Assembly (NCBI RefSeq): GCF_024679245.1 | Contig: NC_090177.1 | Location: forward strand, 45,234,018-45,298,017 | Source of the DNA: Pseudorasbora parva | Lineage: Eukaryota; Chordata; Actinopteri; Cypriniformes; Gobionidae | Reading direction: 5' to 3' | DNA: 64,000 nt | In this document: positions 35,093-47,100 of the stretch, in pieces | How positions within the stretch are numbered: position 1 is the stretch's first letter | How the letters are laid out: every line of letters starts with the position of its first letter | Program-made: the position numbers and the translations under genes | The notes under the pieces: model-generated | What the model was told of the DNA's origin: nothing | Databases searched by the model: none | The model's input: the letters and a program-made list of their open reading frames with translations, nothing else

Positions 35093-35124
<32 letters not shown>

Positions 35125-35498
35125 GTTTCCATGGTAACCGAATGCGTGCTCTCCAGGGTTGTTGCTGGTAAATAATAATTTAAAAAATAAATGTCATACA
35201 CAGAAGAATTTTCTGTAAATTAACATTTAATGAGGAATATCTTGCAATGTTTATTTTACATTATTTTTAATTAAGTCTATTAATTAAAATAGACTGTTTA
35301 TAATTACTTATACAATTATCTTTTAGTATAAATGGTGTGTAGTGCATAACACTACCATAAAATGTGTATTGGAGTGTTATATTTAGATTTTTTGGTATTG
35401 GGCTAGTTTTGGGCTAGTTGGATTGGCCATTGGGCTACTTTTGGGCTATTTTTGATTGGCCATTGGGCTGGTTTTGTTGCGAAAACCTGGCAACCCTG
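34830..35498. mobile_element. Nested non-autonomous hAT-type element, copy 1 (669 bp)
   Basis: Ends are CAGTGTTGCCAAGT and the complement of CAGGGTTGCCAGGT, matching at 12 of 14 bases. A perfect 8-bp target-site duplication GGATTCGT flanks it (34822-34829 and 35499-35506), the hAT signature. The interior has a (GT)n tract at about 35092-35120 and repeated GGGCTA motifs with GATTGGCCATT (35400-35470). No open frame of note, so it needs a transposase from elsewhere. Confidence 0.85.
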
Positions 35499-35639
35499 GG
35501 ATTCGTGCATTTCAGAACGTTGCAAATGGCATTGCCGTTGTCAGCCCTTGGTCTTTTACTTGTGGAAGAGGAAAGGTAGAAGCGGACGCCAAAAATACGA
35601 GGAACGCTCACTAAATGGGTGAAACCATACCCGAAGTCA

Positions 35640-35790
35640 AAATGTGAAACCATAGATTATTACACTTGTTCACCTATCAATGAACCATAACAATAACAGG
35701 GCATAGCTCAAACAACACCCTGCAAATTGGCTCATTCAGATGCATTGTGGAAGTTAATGTGACACAATCTGAACAATGGCCACTTATAAG
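35640..35790. repeat. Internal direct repeat of the transposon, copy I
   Basis: About 150 bp containing AACAATAACAGGGCATAGCT and CCCTGCAAATTGGCT. It recurs with moderate divergence and small insertions at 36538-36722. It points to an old duplication inside the element before insertion. Confidence 0.8.
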
Positions 35791-35840
35791 GATTGTTAAA
35801 ATAAATATATGTGTATGACGCATTCTGATTTACAGTAAAT

Positions 35841-36274
35841 TATGTTTGTGACAATGCTTGGTGCTAGTTCAATGAATTATGACAGAATTTGTATATATAT
35901 TTTCATTGGAAACATCCCTATGGTGACATTTCTTCAAAATGATATCATGCTGCTTCATGCACATCACATAACAGCAGTTTGGAAATTAAATCTCCAGTGG
36001 CACAGAAATGTTAATGAAAATAATGTAACACTCAACCATACACTGAACTTAACTGACAGTAACCATGCTAACTATTAATTTACAGATATTGCACTTTGAT
36101 AACATTGTATTGTGGAAGTAACACATTATGAAAATATGTCTCTATTAATTGAAAATCTATTTATTCTTAAATTAAAACATCAATATAGATGTGTTTATTT
36201 ACCCTGCTAGTTAGATGTCAAATAGCAAAATAAGGGTTAGAATTCTGCATCATCTTGTGTTTTGTGATCCTTTT
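35841..36274. other. AT-rich interior of the transposon, copy 1
   Basis: No convincing gene. A 78-codon plus-strand frame (35842-36078) has no family resemblance and lies opposite the element's gene. Confidence 0.5.
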
Positions 36275-36537
36275 TTACATAAAGAACTGTGAATGCAAGT
36301 ACCCAAAGTCAAAGTTTTTTATTTTCCAATGTTCAGTACAATGGGCACAAATAGCTATATAGAGAATAGCTATAAAAGTAGCTATGTAGGTAGATTCAGC
36401 CAAGGGTGTACTGGGCCGTAGCTCAGCCGTAATGAAGCTGGGCTCCTCACGGGTGCCAATCCAGGTGTCACTGTTGGTACTATCTGAGGGTAAACAGGAT
36501 TCACTTTCAGACAAAGGTTCCTTAAAGAAACAATCAA

Positions 36538-36722
36538 AATGTGAACAATGTGATACAATAGATTCTTACACTTGTTCACCAATAACCCATAACAATAACA
36601 GGGCATAGCTAAAACAATACCCTGCAAATTGGCTAAATGGATCTATTCAGATGCACATTGTGGAAGTTGATTTGTTGAATTACTTGTAAATGGACCCATC
36701 TGAACATTCATTGGCCACTTTA
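36538..36722. repeat. Internal direct repeat of the transposon, copy II
   Basis: Divergent partner of 35640-35790, slightly longer (extra bases after GGCTAAATGG and in the TTGAATTACTTG region). It lies between exon 2 and the Ser/Thr-rich exon of the broken gene. The same pair exists in the second element at 54514-54664 and 55412-55596. Confidence 0.8.
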
Positions 36723-36778
36723 CCAAAAGCAAAATGTTCATTTGTTCAAATGGAAAGAAAAAATAAATAAAATAAATT

Positions 36779-37014
<236 letters not shown>

Positions 37015-37176
37015 ACCCTGATAGTGTTAGATTTGAGGTGCACTCCTTCCTTTTTGTGTGAGGTTCTAGAAACTGCAGGTGGGTCTTCTGAGCTCCAGAA
37101 CTTCCTGAGGGTCCATGTTTCTTGTAACACATGTACTGGGATCGCAATGAATCCCACCGCTTCTTGAGCTCTTTCT

Positions 37177-37578
37177 CTGAGGGACAATAAAAATAAAAAA
37201 AACATTACGCTGAGTTATGTCAATTTCATGGCTATTGTAATGTTCATTTTTGTTCTACTTTTAACTGGATGTATTCTGGATGACAGCATTTTTTTTTACA
37301 GTCGCTAGAACACATTTCTCAATACATTTAGGTCACTTTTGCAAAACTCTCCACACAGTTAGTACAACCGAAATATATGAGGGCTAAACTGTGGATTTAT
37401 CATTGCTTTTGGACATAAAGACATGCATTAAGTGTTTTGATATCTTTAGTGCATTTTGAATGTGAAATTAACTGCTGTGCAAAGATGAAATTTGCACACA
37501 ACAATCTAACATGCAGTTTTTTTTAAAAAATATGGACTACTGAAGAAGAAAAAACTATTGCAAAAAAGGAAATCTTAC
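37177..37578. other. Intron-like spacer inside the transposon, copy 1
   Basis: AT-rich sequence between the presumed exon 1 donor and exon 2 acceptor of the broken MADF-like gene. No other feature seen. Confidence 0.5.
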
Positions 37579-38088
37579 CTGACATGACAAGTTAATTTGC
37601 GATCTCACGCCACAGTTCTGCTTTCGCCACACAGTTGACATTAACGTTAACATTTTCCCGTAGTGTGATACTAAGCTGGCCTTTGCTGGATCATGCTGAT
37701 CAGTTTGTCTTCACTTGCCTCGGTCTACACAGCCATATATATTAACATGTGTTAACATGTATCGGAATGAGGAATATAATCAAATGAGACGACACCTTTC
37801 TTTTACTGTCTATGGGAGGAGACAGGCGTTCTGTGTTCCCTCTTGACTCTGTCGTTTACTTGCTTCGTCACTTCCGTTTTATTTTCTCGTGCACTGGTTC
37901 GCTAGCTGAACAGCAAATCAGAACGATCATATGTCCCGACTGCCCGACATGCGGCGACGCCGATTTAACATGTCGAATCGGCTGAAAAACAGCCGAAGAG
38001 GACCAACGCCAGCCGACGGCGTGGAACAGTGTGGAACACACCGAGGAAACTTAGTTGGCCGACGCACAAAAACTGCCCGACGGCCGAT

Positions 38089-38107
38089 CGTCGGCTTGGT
38101 GTGTTCC
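38089..38107 (-). repeat. Terminal inverted repeat, right, copy 1
   Basis: Complement of the left repeat. The element end reads GGCCT before the TTA duplication; the left end reads AGCTA, so the outermost bases are imperfect. Confidence 0.9.
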
Positions 38108-38115
38108 GGCCTTTA

Positions 38116-41100
38116 GTCTTTCTGAAATGCTGAAATGTTTTAGTCTCTGAAATGCTGAAATGTTTTAGTCTCTCTGTAATGCTGAAATGTTTTAGTCTCT
38201 GAAATGCTGAAATGTTTTAGTCTCTGAAATGCTGAAATGTTTTAGTCTTTCTGAAATGCTGAAATGTTTTAGTCTTTCTGAAATGCTGAAATGTTTTAGT
38301 ATCTCTGAAATGCTGAAATGTTTTAGTCTTTCTGAAATGCTGAAATGTTTTAGTCTCTGAAATGCTGAAATGTTTTAGTCTTTCTGAAATGCTGAAATGT
38401 TTTAGTCTTTCTGAAATGCTGAAATGTTTTAGTCTCTGAAATGCTGAAATGTTTTAGTCTCTGAAATGCTGAAATGTTTTAGTCTTTCTGAAATGCTGAA
38501 ATGTTTTAGTCTTTCTGAAATGCTGAAATGTTTTAGTATCTCTGAAATGCTGAAATGTTTTAGTCTTTCTGAAATGCTGAAATGTTTTAGTCTCTGAAAT
38601 GCTGAAATGTTTTAGTCTTTCTGAAATGCTGAAATGTTTTAGTCTTTCTGAAATGCTGAAATGTTTTAGTCTCTGAAATGCTGAAATGTTTTAGTCTCTG
38701 AAATGCTGAAATGTTTTAGTCTTTCTGAAATGCTGAAATGTTTTAGTCTTTCTGTAATGCTGAAATGTTTTAGTCTTTCTGAAATGCTGAAATGTTTTAG
38801 TCTTTCTGAAATGCTGAAATGTTTTAGTCTTTCTGAAATGCTGAAATGTTTTAGTCTTTCTGAAATGCTGAAATGTTTTAGTCTTTCTGAAATGCTGAAA
38901 TGTTTTAGTCTTTCTGAAATGCTGAAATGTTTTAGTGTTTCTGAAATGTTTTAGTCTCTCTGAAATGCTGAAATGTTTTAGTCTTTCTGAAATGCTGAAA
39001 TGTTTTAGTCTCTCTGAAATGCTGAAATGTTTTAGTCTCTCTGTAATGCTGAAATGTTTTAGTCTTTCTGAAATGCTGAAATGTTTTAGTCTTTCTGAAA
39101 TGCTGAAATGTTTTAGTCTTTCTGAAATGCTGAAATGTTTTAGTCTTTCTGAAATGCTGAAATGTTTTAGTCTTTCTGAAATGCTGAAATGTTTTAGTCT
39201 CTGAAATGCTGAAATGTTTTAGTCTCTGTAATGCTGAAATGTTTTAGTCTTTCTGAAATGCTGAAATGTTTTAGTCTTTCTGAAATGCTGAAATGTTTTA
39301 GTCTTTCTGTAATGCTGAAATGTTTTAGTCTCTGAAATGCTGAAATGTTTTAGTCTCTGAAATGCTGAAATGTTTTAGTCTTTCTGAAACGCTGAAATGT
39401 TTTAGTCTTTCTGAAATGCTGAAATGTTTTAGTCTCTGAAATGCTGAAATGTTTTAGTCTTTCTGAAATGCTGAAATGTTTTAGTCTCTCTGAAATGCTG
39501 AAATGTTTTAGTCTCTGAAATGCTGAAATGTTTTAGTCTTTCTGAAATGCTGAAATGTTTTAGTCTTTCTGAAATGCTGAAATGTTTTAGTCTCTCTGAA
39601 ATGCTGAAATGTTTTAGTCTCTCTGAAATGCTGAAATGTTTTAGTGTTTCTGAAATGTTTTAGTCTCTCTGTAATGCTGAAATGTTTTAGTCTCTGAAAT
39701 GCTGAAATGTTTTAGTCTCTCTGAAATGCTGAAATGTTTTAGTCTCTCTGAAATGCTGAAATGTTTTAGTCTTTCTGAAATGCTGAAATGTTTTAGTCTT
39801 TCTGAAATGCTGAAATGTTTTAGTCTTTCTGAAATGCTGAAATGTTTTAGTCTCTGAAATGCTGAAATGTTTTAGTCTCTCTGAAATGCTGAAATGTTTT
39901 AGTCTCTGAAATGCTGAAATGTTTTAGTCTTTCTGAAATGCTGAAATGTTTTAGTCTTTCTGAAATGCTGAAATGTTTTAGTCTCTCTGAAATGCTGAAA
40001 TGTTTTAGTCTCTGAAATGCTGAAATGTTTTAGTCTTTCTGAAATGCTGAAATGTTTTAGTCTCTCTGAAATGCTGAAATGTTATAGTCTCTGAAATGCT
40101 GAAATGTTTTAGTCTTTCTGTAATGCTGAAATGTTTTAGTCTTTCTGTAATGCTGAAATGTTTTAGTCTTTCTGTAATGCTGAAATGTTTTAGTCTCTGA
40201 AATGCTGAAATGTTTTAGTCTCTGAAATGCTGAAATGTTTTAGTCTTTCTGTAATGCTGAAATGTTTTAGTCTCTGAAATGCTGAAATGTTTTAGTCTTT
40301 CTGAAATGCTGAAATGTTTTAGTCTCTCTGAAATGCTGAAATGTTATAGTCTCTGAAATGCTGAAATGTTTTAGTCTTTCTGTAATGCTGAAATGTTTTA
40401 GTCTTTCTGTAATGCTGAAATGTTTTAGTCTTTCTGTAATGCTGAAATGTTTTAGTCTCTCTGAAATGCTGAAATGTTTTAGTCTCTGAAATGCTGAAAT
40501 GTTTTAATCTCTCTGTAATGCTGAAATGTTTTAGTCTCTCTGTAATGCTGAAATGTTTTAGTCTTTCTGAAATGCTGAAATGTTTTAGTCTCTGAAATGC
40601 TGAAATGTTTTAGTCTTTCTGAAATGCTGAAATGTTTTAGTCTCTGAAATGCTGAAATTTTTTAGTCTTTCTGAAATGCTGAAATGTTTTAGACTTTCTG
40701 AAATGCTGAAATGTTTTAGTCTTTCTGAAATGCTGAAATGTTTTAGTCTCTGAAATGCTGAAATGTTTTAGTCTTTCTGTAATGCTGAAATGTTTTAGTC
40801 TCTCTGAATTGCTGAAATGTTTTAGTCTTTCCGAAATGCTGAAATGTTTTAGTCTCTCTAAAATGCTGAAATGTTTTAGTCTTTCTGAAATGCTGAAATG
40901 TTTTAGTCTCTCTGAAATGCTGAAATGTTTTAGTCTTTCTGAAATGCTGAAATGTTTTAGTCTCTCTGTAATGCTGAAATGTTTTAGTCTTTCTGAAATG
41001 CTGAAATGTTTTAGTCTTTCTGAAATGCTGAAATGTTTTAGTCTCTCTAAAATGCTGAAATGTTTTAGTCTTTCTGAAATGCTGAAATGTTTTAGTCTCT

Positions 41101-44100
41101 CTGTAATGCTGAAATGTTTTAGTCTTTCTGAAATGCTGAAATGTTTTAGTCTTTCTGAAATGCTGAAATGTTTTAGTCTTTCTGAAATGCTGAAATGTTT
41201 TAGTGTCTCTGAAATGCTGAAATGTTTTAGTCTCTCTGAAATGCTGAAATGTTTTAGTCTCTGAAATGCTGAAATGTTTAAGTCTTTCTGAAATGCTGAA
41301 ATGTTTTAGTCTCTCTGAAATGCTGAAATGTTTTAGTCTCTCTGAAATGCTGAAATGTTTTAGTCTCTGAAATGCTGAAATGTTTTAGTCTCTCTGAAAT
41401 GCTGAAATGTTTTAGTCTCTCTGAAATGCTGAAATGTTTTAGTCTCTGAAATGCTGAAATGTTTTAGTCTTTCTGAAATGCTGAAATGTTTTAGTCTCTG
41501 AAATGCTGAAATGTTTTAGTCTTTCTGAAATGCTGAAATGTTTTAGTCTCTCTGAAATGCTGAAATGTTTTAGTCTCTGAAATGCTGAAATGTTTTAGTT
41601 TTTCTGAAATGCTGAAATGTTTTAGTCTTTCTGAAATGCTGAAATGTTTTAGTCTCTGAAATGCTGAAATGTTTTAGTCTCTCTGAAATGCTGAAATGTT
41701 TTAGTCTCTGAAATGCTGAAATGTTTTAGTCTTTCTGAAATGCTGAAATGTTTTAGTCTCTCTGAAATGCTGAAATGTTTTAGTCTCTCTGAAATGCTGA
41801 AATGTTTTAGTCTCTGAAATGCTGAAATGTTTTAGTCTTTCTGAAATGCTGAAATGTTTTAGTCTTTCTGAAATGCTGAAATGTTTTAGTCTCTCTGAAA
41901 TGCTGAAATGTTTTAGTCTCTCTGAAATGCTGAAATGTTTTAGTGTTTCTGAAATGTTTTAGTCTCTCTGTAATGCTGAAATGTTTTAGTCTCTGAAATG
42001 CTGAAATGTTTTAGTCTCTCTGAAATGCTGAAATGTTTTAGTCTCTCTGAAATGCTGAAATGTTTTAGTCTTTCTGAAATGCTGAAATGTTTTAGTCTTT
42101 CTGAAATGCTGAAATGTTTTAGTCTTTCTGAAATGCTGAAATGTTTTAGTCTCTGAAATGCTGAAATGTTTTAGTCTCTCTGAAATGCTGAAATGTTTTA
42201 GTCTCTGAAATGCTGAAATGTTTTAGTCTTTCTGAAATGCTGAAATGTTTTAGTCTTTCTGAAATGCTGAAATGTTTTAGTCTCTCTGAAATGCTGAAAT
42301 GTTTTAGTCTCTGAAATGCTGAAATGTTTTAGTCTTTCTGAAATGCTGAAATGTTTTAGTCTCTCTGAAATGCTGAAATGTTATAGTCTCTGAAATGCTG
42401 AAATGTTTTAGTCTTTCTGTAATGCTGAAATGTTTTAGTCTTTCTGTAATGCTGAAATGTTTTAGTCTTTCTGTAATGCTGAAATGTTTTAGTCTCTGAA
42501 ATGCTGAAATGTTTTAGTCTCTGAAATGCTGAAATGTTTTAGTCTTTCTGTAATGCTGAAATGTTTTAGTCTCTGAAATGCTGAAATGTTTTAGTCTTTC
42601 TGAAATGCTGAAATGTTTTAGTCTTTCTGAAATGCTGAAATGTTTTAGTCTTTCTGTAATGCTGAAATGTTTTAGTCTTTCTGAAATGCTGAAATGTTTT
42701 AGTCTCTCTGTAATGCTGAAATGTTTTAGTCTTTCTGAAATGCTGAAATGTTTTAGTCTCTGAAATGCTGAAATGTTTTAGTCTCTCTGTAATGCTGAAA
42801 TGTTTTAGTCTTTCTGAAATGCTGAAATGTTTTAGTCTTTCTGTAATGCTGAAATGTTTTAGTCTTTCTGAAACGCTGAAATGTTTTAGTCTTTCTGAAA
42901 CGCTGAAATGTTTTAGTCTCTGAAATGCTGAAATGTTTTAGTCTCTGAAATGCTGAAATGTTTTAGTCTTTCTGAAATGCTGAAATGTTTTAGTCTTTCT
43001 GAAATGCTGAAATGTTTTAGTATCTCTGAAACGCTGAAATGTTTTAGTCTCTGAAATGCTGAAATGTTATAGTCTCTGAAATGCTGAAATGTTTTAGTCT
43101 CTGAAATGCTGAAATGTTTTAGTCTCTGAAATGCTGAAATGTTTTAGTCTCTCTGTAATGCTGAAATGTTTTAGTCTTTCTGAAATGCTGAAATGTTTTA
43201 GTCTTTCTAAAACGCTGAAATGTTTTAGTCTCTGAAATGCTGAAATGTTTTAGTCTCTCTGAAATGCTGAAATGTTTTAGTCTCTCTGAAATGCTGAAAT
43301 GTTTTAGTCTCTCTGTAATGCTGAAATGTTTTAGTCTCTGAAATGCTGAAATGTTTTAGTCTCTGAAATGCTGAAATGTTTTAGTCTCTCTGTAATGCTG
43401 AAATGTTTTAGTCTTTCTGAAATGCTGAAATGTTTTAGTCTCTGAAATGCTAAAATGTTTTAGTCTCTGAAATGCTGAAATGTTTTAGTATCTCTGAAAT
43501 GCTGAAATGTTTTAGTCTCTGAAATGCTGAAATGTTTTAGTCTCTGAAACGCTGAAATGTTTTAGTCTTTCTGTAATGCTGAAATGTTTTAGTCTCTCTG
43601 AAATGCTGAAATGTTTTAGTCTCTCTGAAATGCTGAAATGTTTTAGTATCTCTGAAATGCTGAAATGTTTTAGTCTTTCTGAAATGCTGAAATGTTTTAG
43701 TCTCTGAAATGCTGAAATGTTTTAGTCTTTCTGTAATGCTGAAATGTTTTAGTCTCTCTGAAATGCTGAAATGTTTTAGTCTTTCTGTAATGCTGAAATG
43801 TTTTAGTCTCTGAAATGCTGAAATGTTTTAGTCTTTCTGAAATGCTGAAATGTTTTAGTCTCTGAAATGCTGAAATGTTTTAGTCTTTCTGAAATGCTGA
43901 AATGTTTTTGTCTTTCTGAAACGCTGAAATGTTTTAGTCTCTCTGAAACGCTGAAATGTTTTAGTCTCTCTGAAACGCTGAAATGTTTTAGTCTCTCTGA
44001 AACGCTGAAATGTTTTAGTCTCTCTGAAATGCTGAAATGTTTTAGTCTCTGAAATGCTGAAATGTTTTAGTCTTTCTGTAATGCTGAAATGTTTTAGTCT

Positions 44101-47100
44101 TTCTGAAATGCTGAAATGTTTTAGTCTTTCTGAAATGCTGAAATGTTTTAGTCTCTCTGAAACGCTGAAATGTTTTAGTCTCTCTGAAATGCTGAAATGT
44201 TTTAGTCTCTCTGTAATGCTGAAATGTTTTAGTCTCTGAAATGCTGAAATGTTTTAGTCTCTGAAATGCTGAAATGTTTTAGTCTCTCTGTAATGCTGAA
44301 ATGTTTTAGTCTTTCTGAAATGCTGAAATGTTTTAGTCTTTCTAAAACGCTGAAATGTTTTAGTCTCTGAAATGCTGAAATGTTTTAGTCTCTCTGAAAT
44401 GCTGAAATGTTTTAGTCTCTCTGAAATGCTGAAATGTTTTAGTCTCTCTGTAATGCTGAAATGTTTTAGTCTCTGAAATGCTGAAATGTTTTAGTCTCTG
44501 AAATGCTGAAATGTTTTAGTCTCTCTGTAATGCTGAAATGTTTTAGTCTTTCTGAAATGCTGAAATGTTTTAGTCTTTCTAAAACGCTGAAATGTTTTAG
44601 TCTCTGAAATGCTGAAATGTTTTAGTCTCTCTGAAATGCTGAAATGTTTTAGTCTTTCTGAAACGCTGAAATGTTTTAGTCTCTCTGTAATGCTGAAATG
44701 TTTTAGTCTTTCTGAAATGCTGAAATGTTTTAGTCTCTCTGAAATGCTGAAATGTTTTAGTCTTTCTGAAACGCTGAAATGTTTTAGTCTCTCTGTAATG
44801 CTGAAATGTTTTAGTCTTTCTGAAATGCTGAAATGTTTTAGTCTCTCTGAAATGCTGAAATGTTTTAGTCTCTCTGAAATGCTGAAATGTTTTAGTCTTT
44901 CTGTAATGCTGAAATGTTTTAGTCTTTCTGAAATGCTGAAATGTTTTCGTCTCTGAAATGCTGAAATGTTTTAGTCTCTCTGAAATGCTGAAATGTTTTA
45001 GTCTCTGAAATGCTGAAATGTTTTAGTCTCTCTGAAATGCTGAAATGTTTTAGTCTTTCTGAAATGCTGAAATGTTTTAGCCTCTCTGAAATGCTGAAAT
45101 GTTTTAGTCTCTGAAATGCTGAAATGTTTTAGTCTTTCTAAAACGCTGAAATGTTTTAGTCTCTGAAATGCTGAAATGTTTTAGTATCTCTGAAATGCTG
45201 GATTGTTTTAGTCTTTCTAAAACGCTGAAATGTTTTAGTCTCTGAAATGCTGAAATGTTTTAGTCTTTCTGAAATGCTGAAATGTTTTAGTCTTTCTGAA
45301 ATGCTGAAATGTTTTAGTCTTTCTGAAATGTTTTAGTCTCTGAAATGCTGAAATGTTTTAGTCTCTCTGAAATGCTGAAATGTTTTAGTCTTTCTGAAAT
45401 GCTGAAATGTTTTAGTCTCTGAAATGCTGAAATGTTTTAGTCTTTCTGAAATGCTGAAATGTTTTAGTCTTTCTGAAATGCTGAAATGTTTTAGTCTCTG
45501 AAATGCTGAAATGTTTTAGTGTTTCTGAAATGCTGAAATGTTTTAGTCTCTGAAATGCTGAAATGTTTTAGTCTTTCTGAAATGCTGAAATGTTTTAGTC
45601 TTTCTGAAACGCTGAAATGTTTTAGTCTCTGAAATGCTGAAATGTTTTAGTCTGTCTGAAATGCTGAAATGTTTTAGTCTCTGAAATGCTGAAATGTTTT
45701 AGTCTCTCTGTAATGCTGAAATGTTTTAGTCTTTCTGAAATGCTGAAATGTTTTAGTCTCTCTGAAATGCTGAAATGTTTTAGTCTTTCTGAAATGCTGA
45801 AATGTTTTAGTCTGTCTGAAATGCTGAAATGTTTTAGTCTCTGAAATGCTGAAATGTTTTAGTCTTTCTGAAATGCTGAAATGTTTTAGTCTCTGAAATG
45901 CTGAAATGTTTTAGTCTTTCTGAAATGCTGAAATGTTTTAGTCTTTCTGAAATGCTGAAATGTTTTAGTCTCTGAAATGCTGAAATGTTTTAGTCTTTCT
46001 GTAATGCTGAAATGTTTTAGTCTCTCTGAAATGCTGAAATGTTTTAGTCTCTGAAATGCTGAAATGTTTTAGTCTCTCTGTAATGCTGAAATGTTTTAGT
46101 CTCTAAAATGCTGAAATGTTTTAGTCTCTGAAATGCTGAAATGTTTTAGTCTCTCTGAAATGCTGAAATGTTTTAGTCTCTGAAATGCTGAAATGTTTTA
46201 ATCTCTCTGTAATGCTGAAATGTTTTAGTCTCTCTGTAATGCTGAAATGTTTTAGTCTTTCTGAAATGCTGAAATGTTTTAGTCTTTCTGAAATGCTGAA
46301 ATGTTTTAGTCTTTCTGAAATGCTGAAATGTTTTAGTCTCTGAAATGCTGAAATTTTTTAGTCTTTCTGAAATGCTGAAATGTTTTAGACTTTCTGAAAT
46401 GCTGAAATGTTTTAGTCTTTCTGAAATGCTGAAATGTTTTAGTCTCTGAAATGCTGAAATGTTTTAGTCTTTCTGTAATGCTGAAATGTTTTAGTCTCTC
46501 TGAATTGCTGAAATGTTTTAGTCTTTCCGAAATGCTGAAATGTTTTAGTCTCTCTAAAATGCTGAAATGTTTTAGTCTTTCTGAAATGCTGAAATGTTTT
46601 AGTCTCTCTGAAATGCTGAAATGTTTTAGTCTTTCTGAAATGCTGAAATGTTTTAGTCTCTCTGTAATGCTGAAATGTTTTAGTCTTTCTGAAATGCTGA
46701 AATGTTTTAGTCTTTCTGAAATGCTGAAATGTTTTAGTCTCTCTAAAATGCTGAAATGTTTTAGTCTTTCTGAAATGCTGAAATGTTTTAGTCTCTCTGT
46801 AATGCTGAAATGTTTTAGTCTTTCTGAAATGCTGAAATGTTTTAGTCTTTCTGAAATGCTGAAATGTTTTAGTCTTTCTGAAATGCTGAAATGTTTTAGT
46901 GTCTCTGAAATGCTGAAATGTTTTAGTCTCTCTGAAATGCTGAAATGTTTTAGTCTCTGAAATGCTGAAATGTTTAAGTCTTTCTGAAATGCTGAAATGT
47001 TTTAGTCTCTCTGAAATGCTGAAATGTTTTAGTCTCTCTGAAATGCTGAAATGTTTTAGTCTCTGAAATGCTGAAATGTTTTAGTCTCTCTGAAATGCTG

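Noticed and set aside
35154..35498. A shorter hAT candidate starting at CAGGGTTGTTGCTGG
   Set aside because: Only 8 bp of terminal match and no target-site duplication. The 34830 start gives 12/14 matching ends and a perfect 8-bp duplication.
35842..36078. 78-codon plus-strand frame in the transposon (also 54716-54952)
   Set aside because: AT-rich, no family resemblance, opposite strand to the element's gene; probably chance.
37931..38116. 61-codon frame MSRLPDMRRRR (also 56807-56992)
   Set aside because: It runs through the GC-rich subterminal and terminal repeats of the transposon and ends in the satellite, so it is not a gene.
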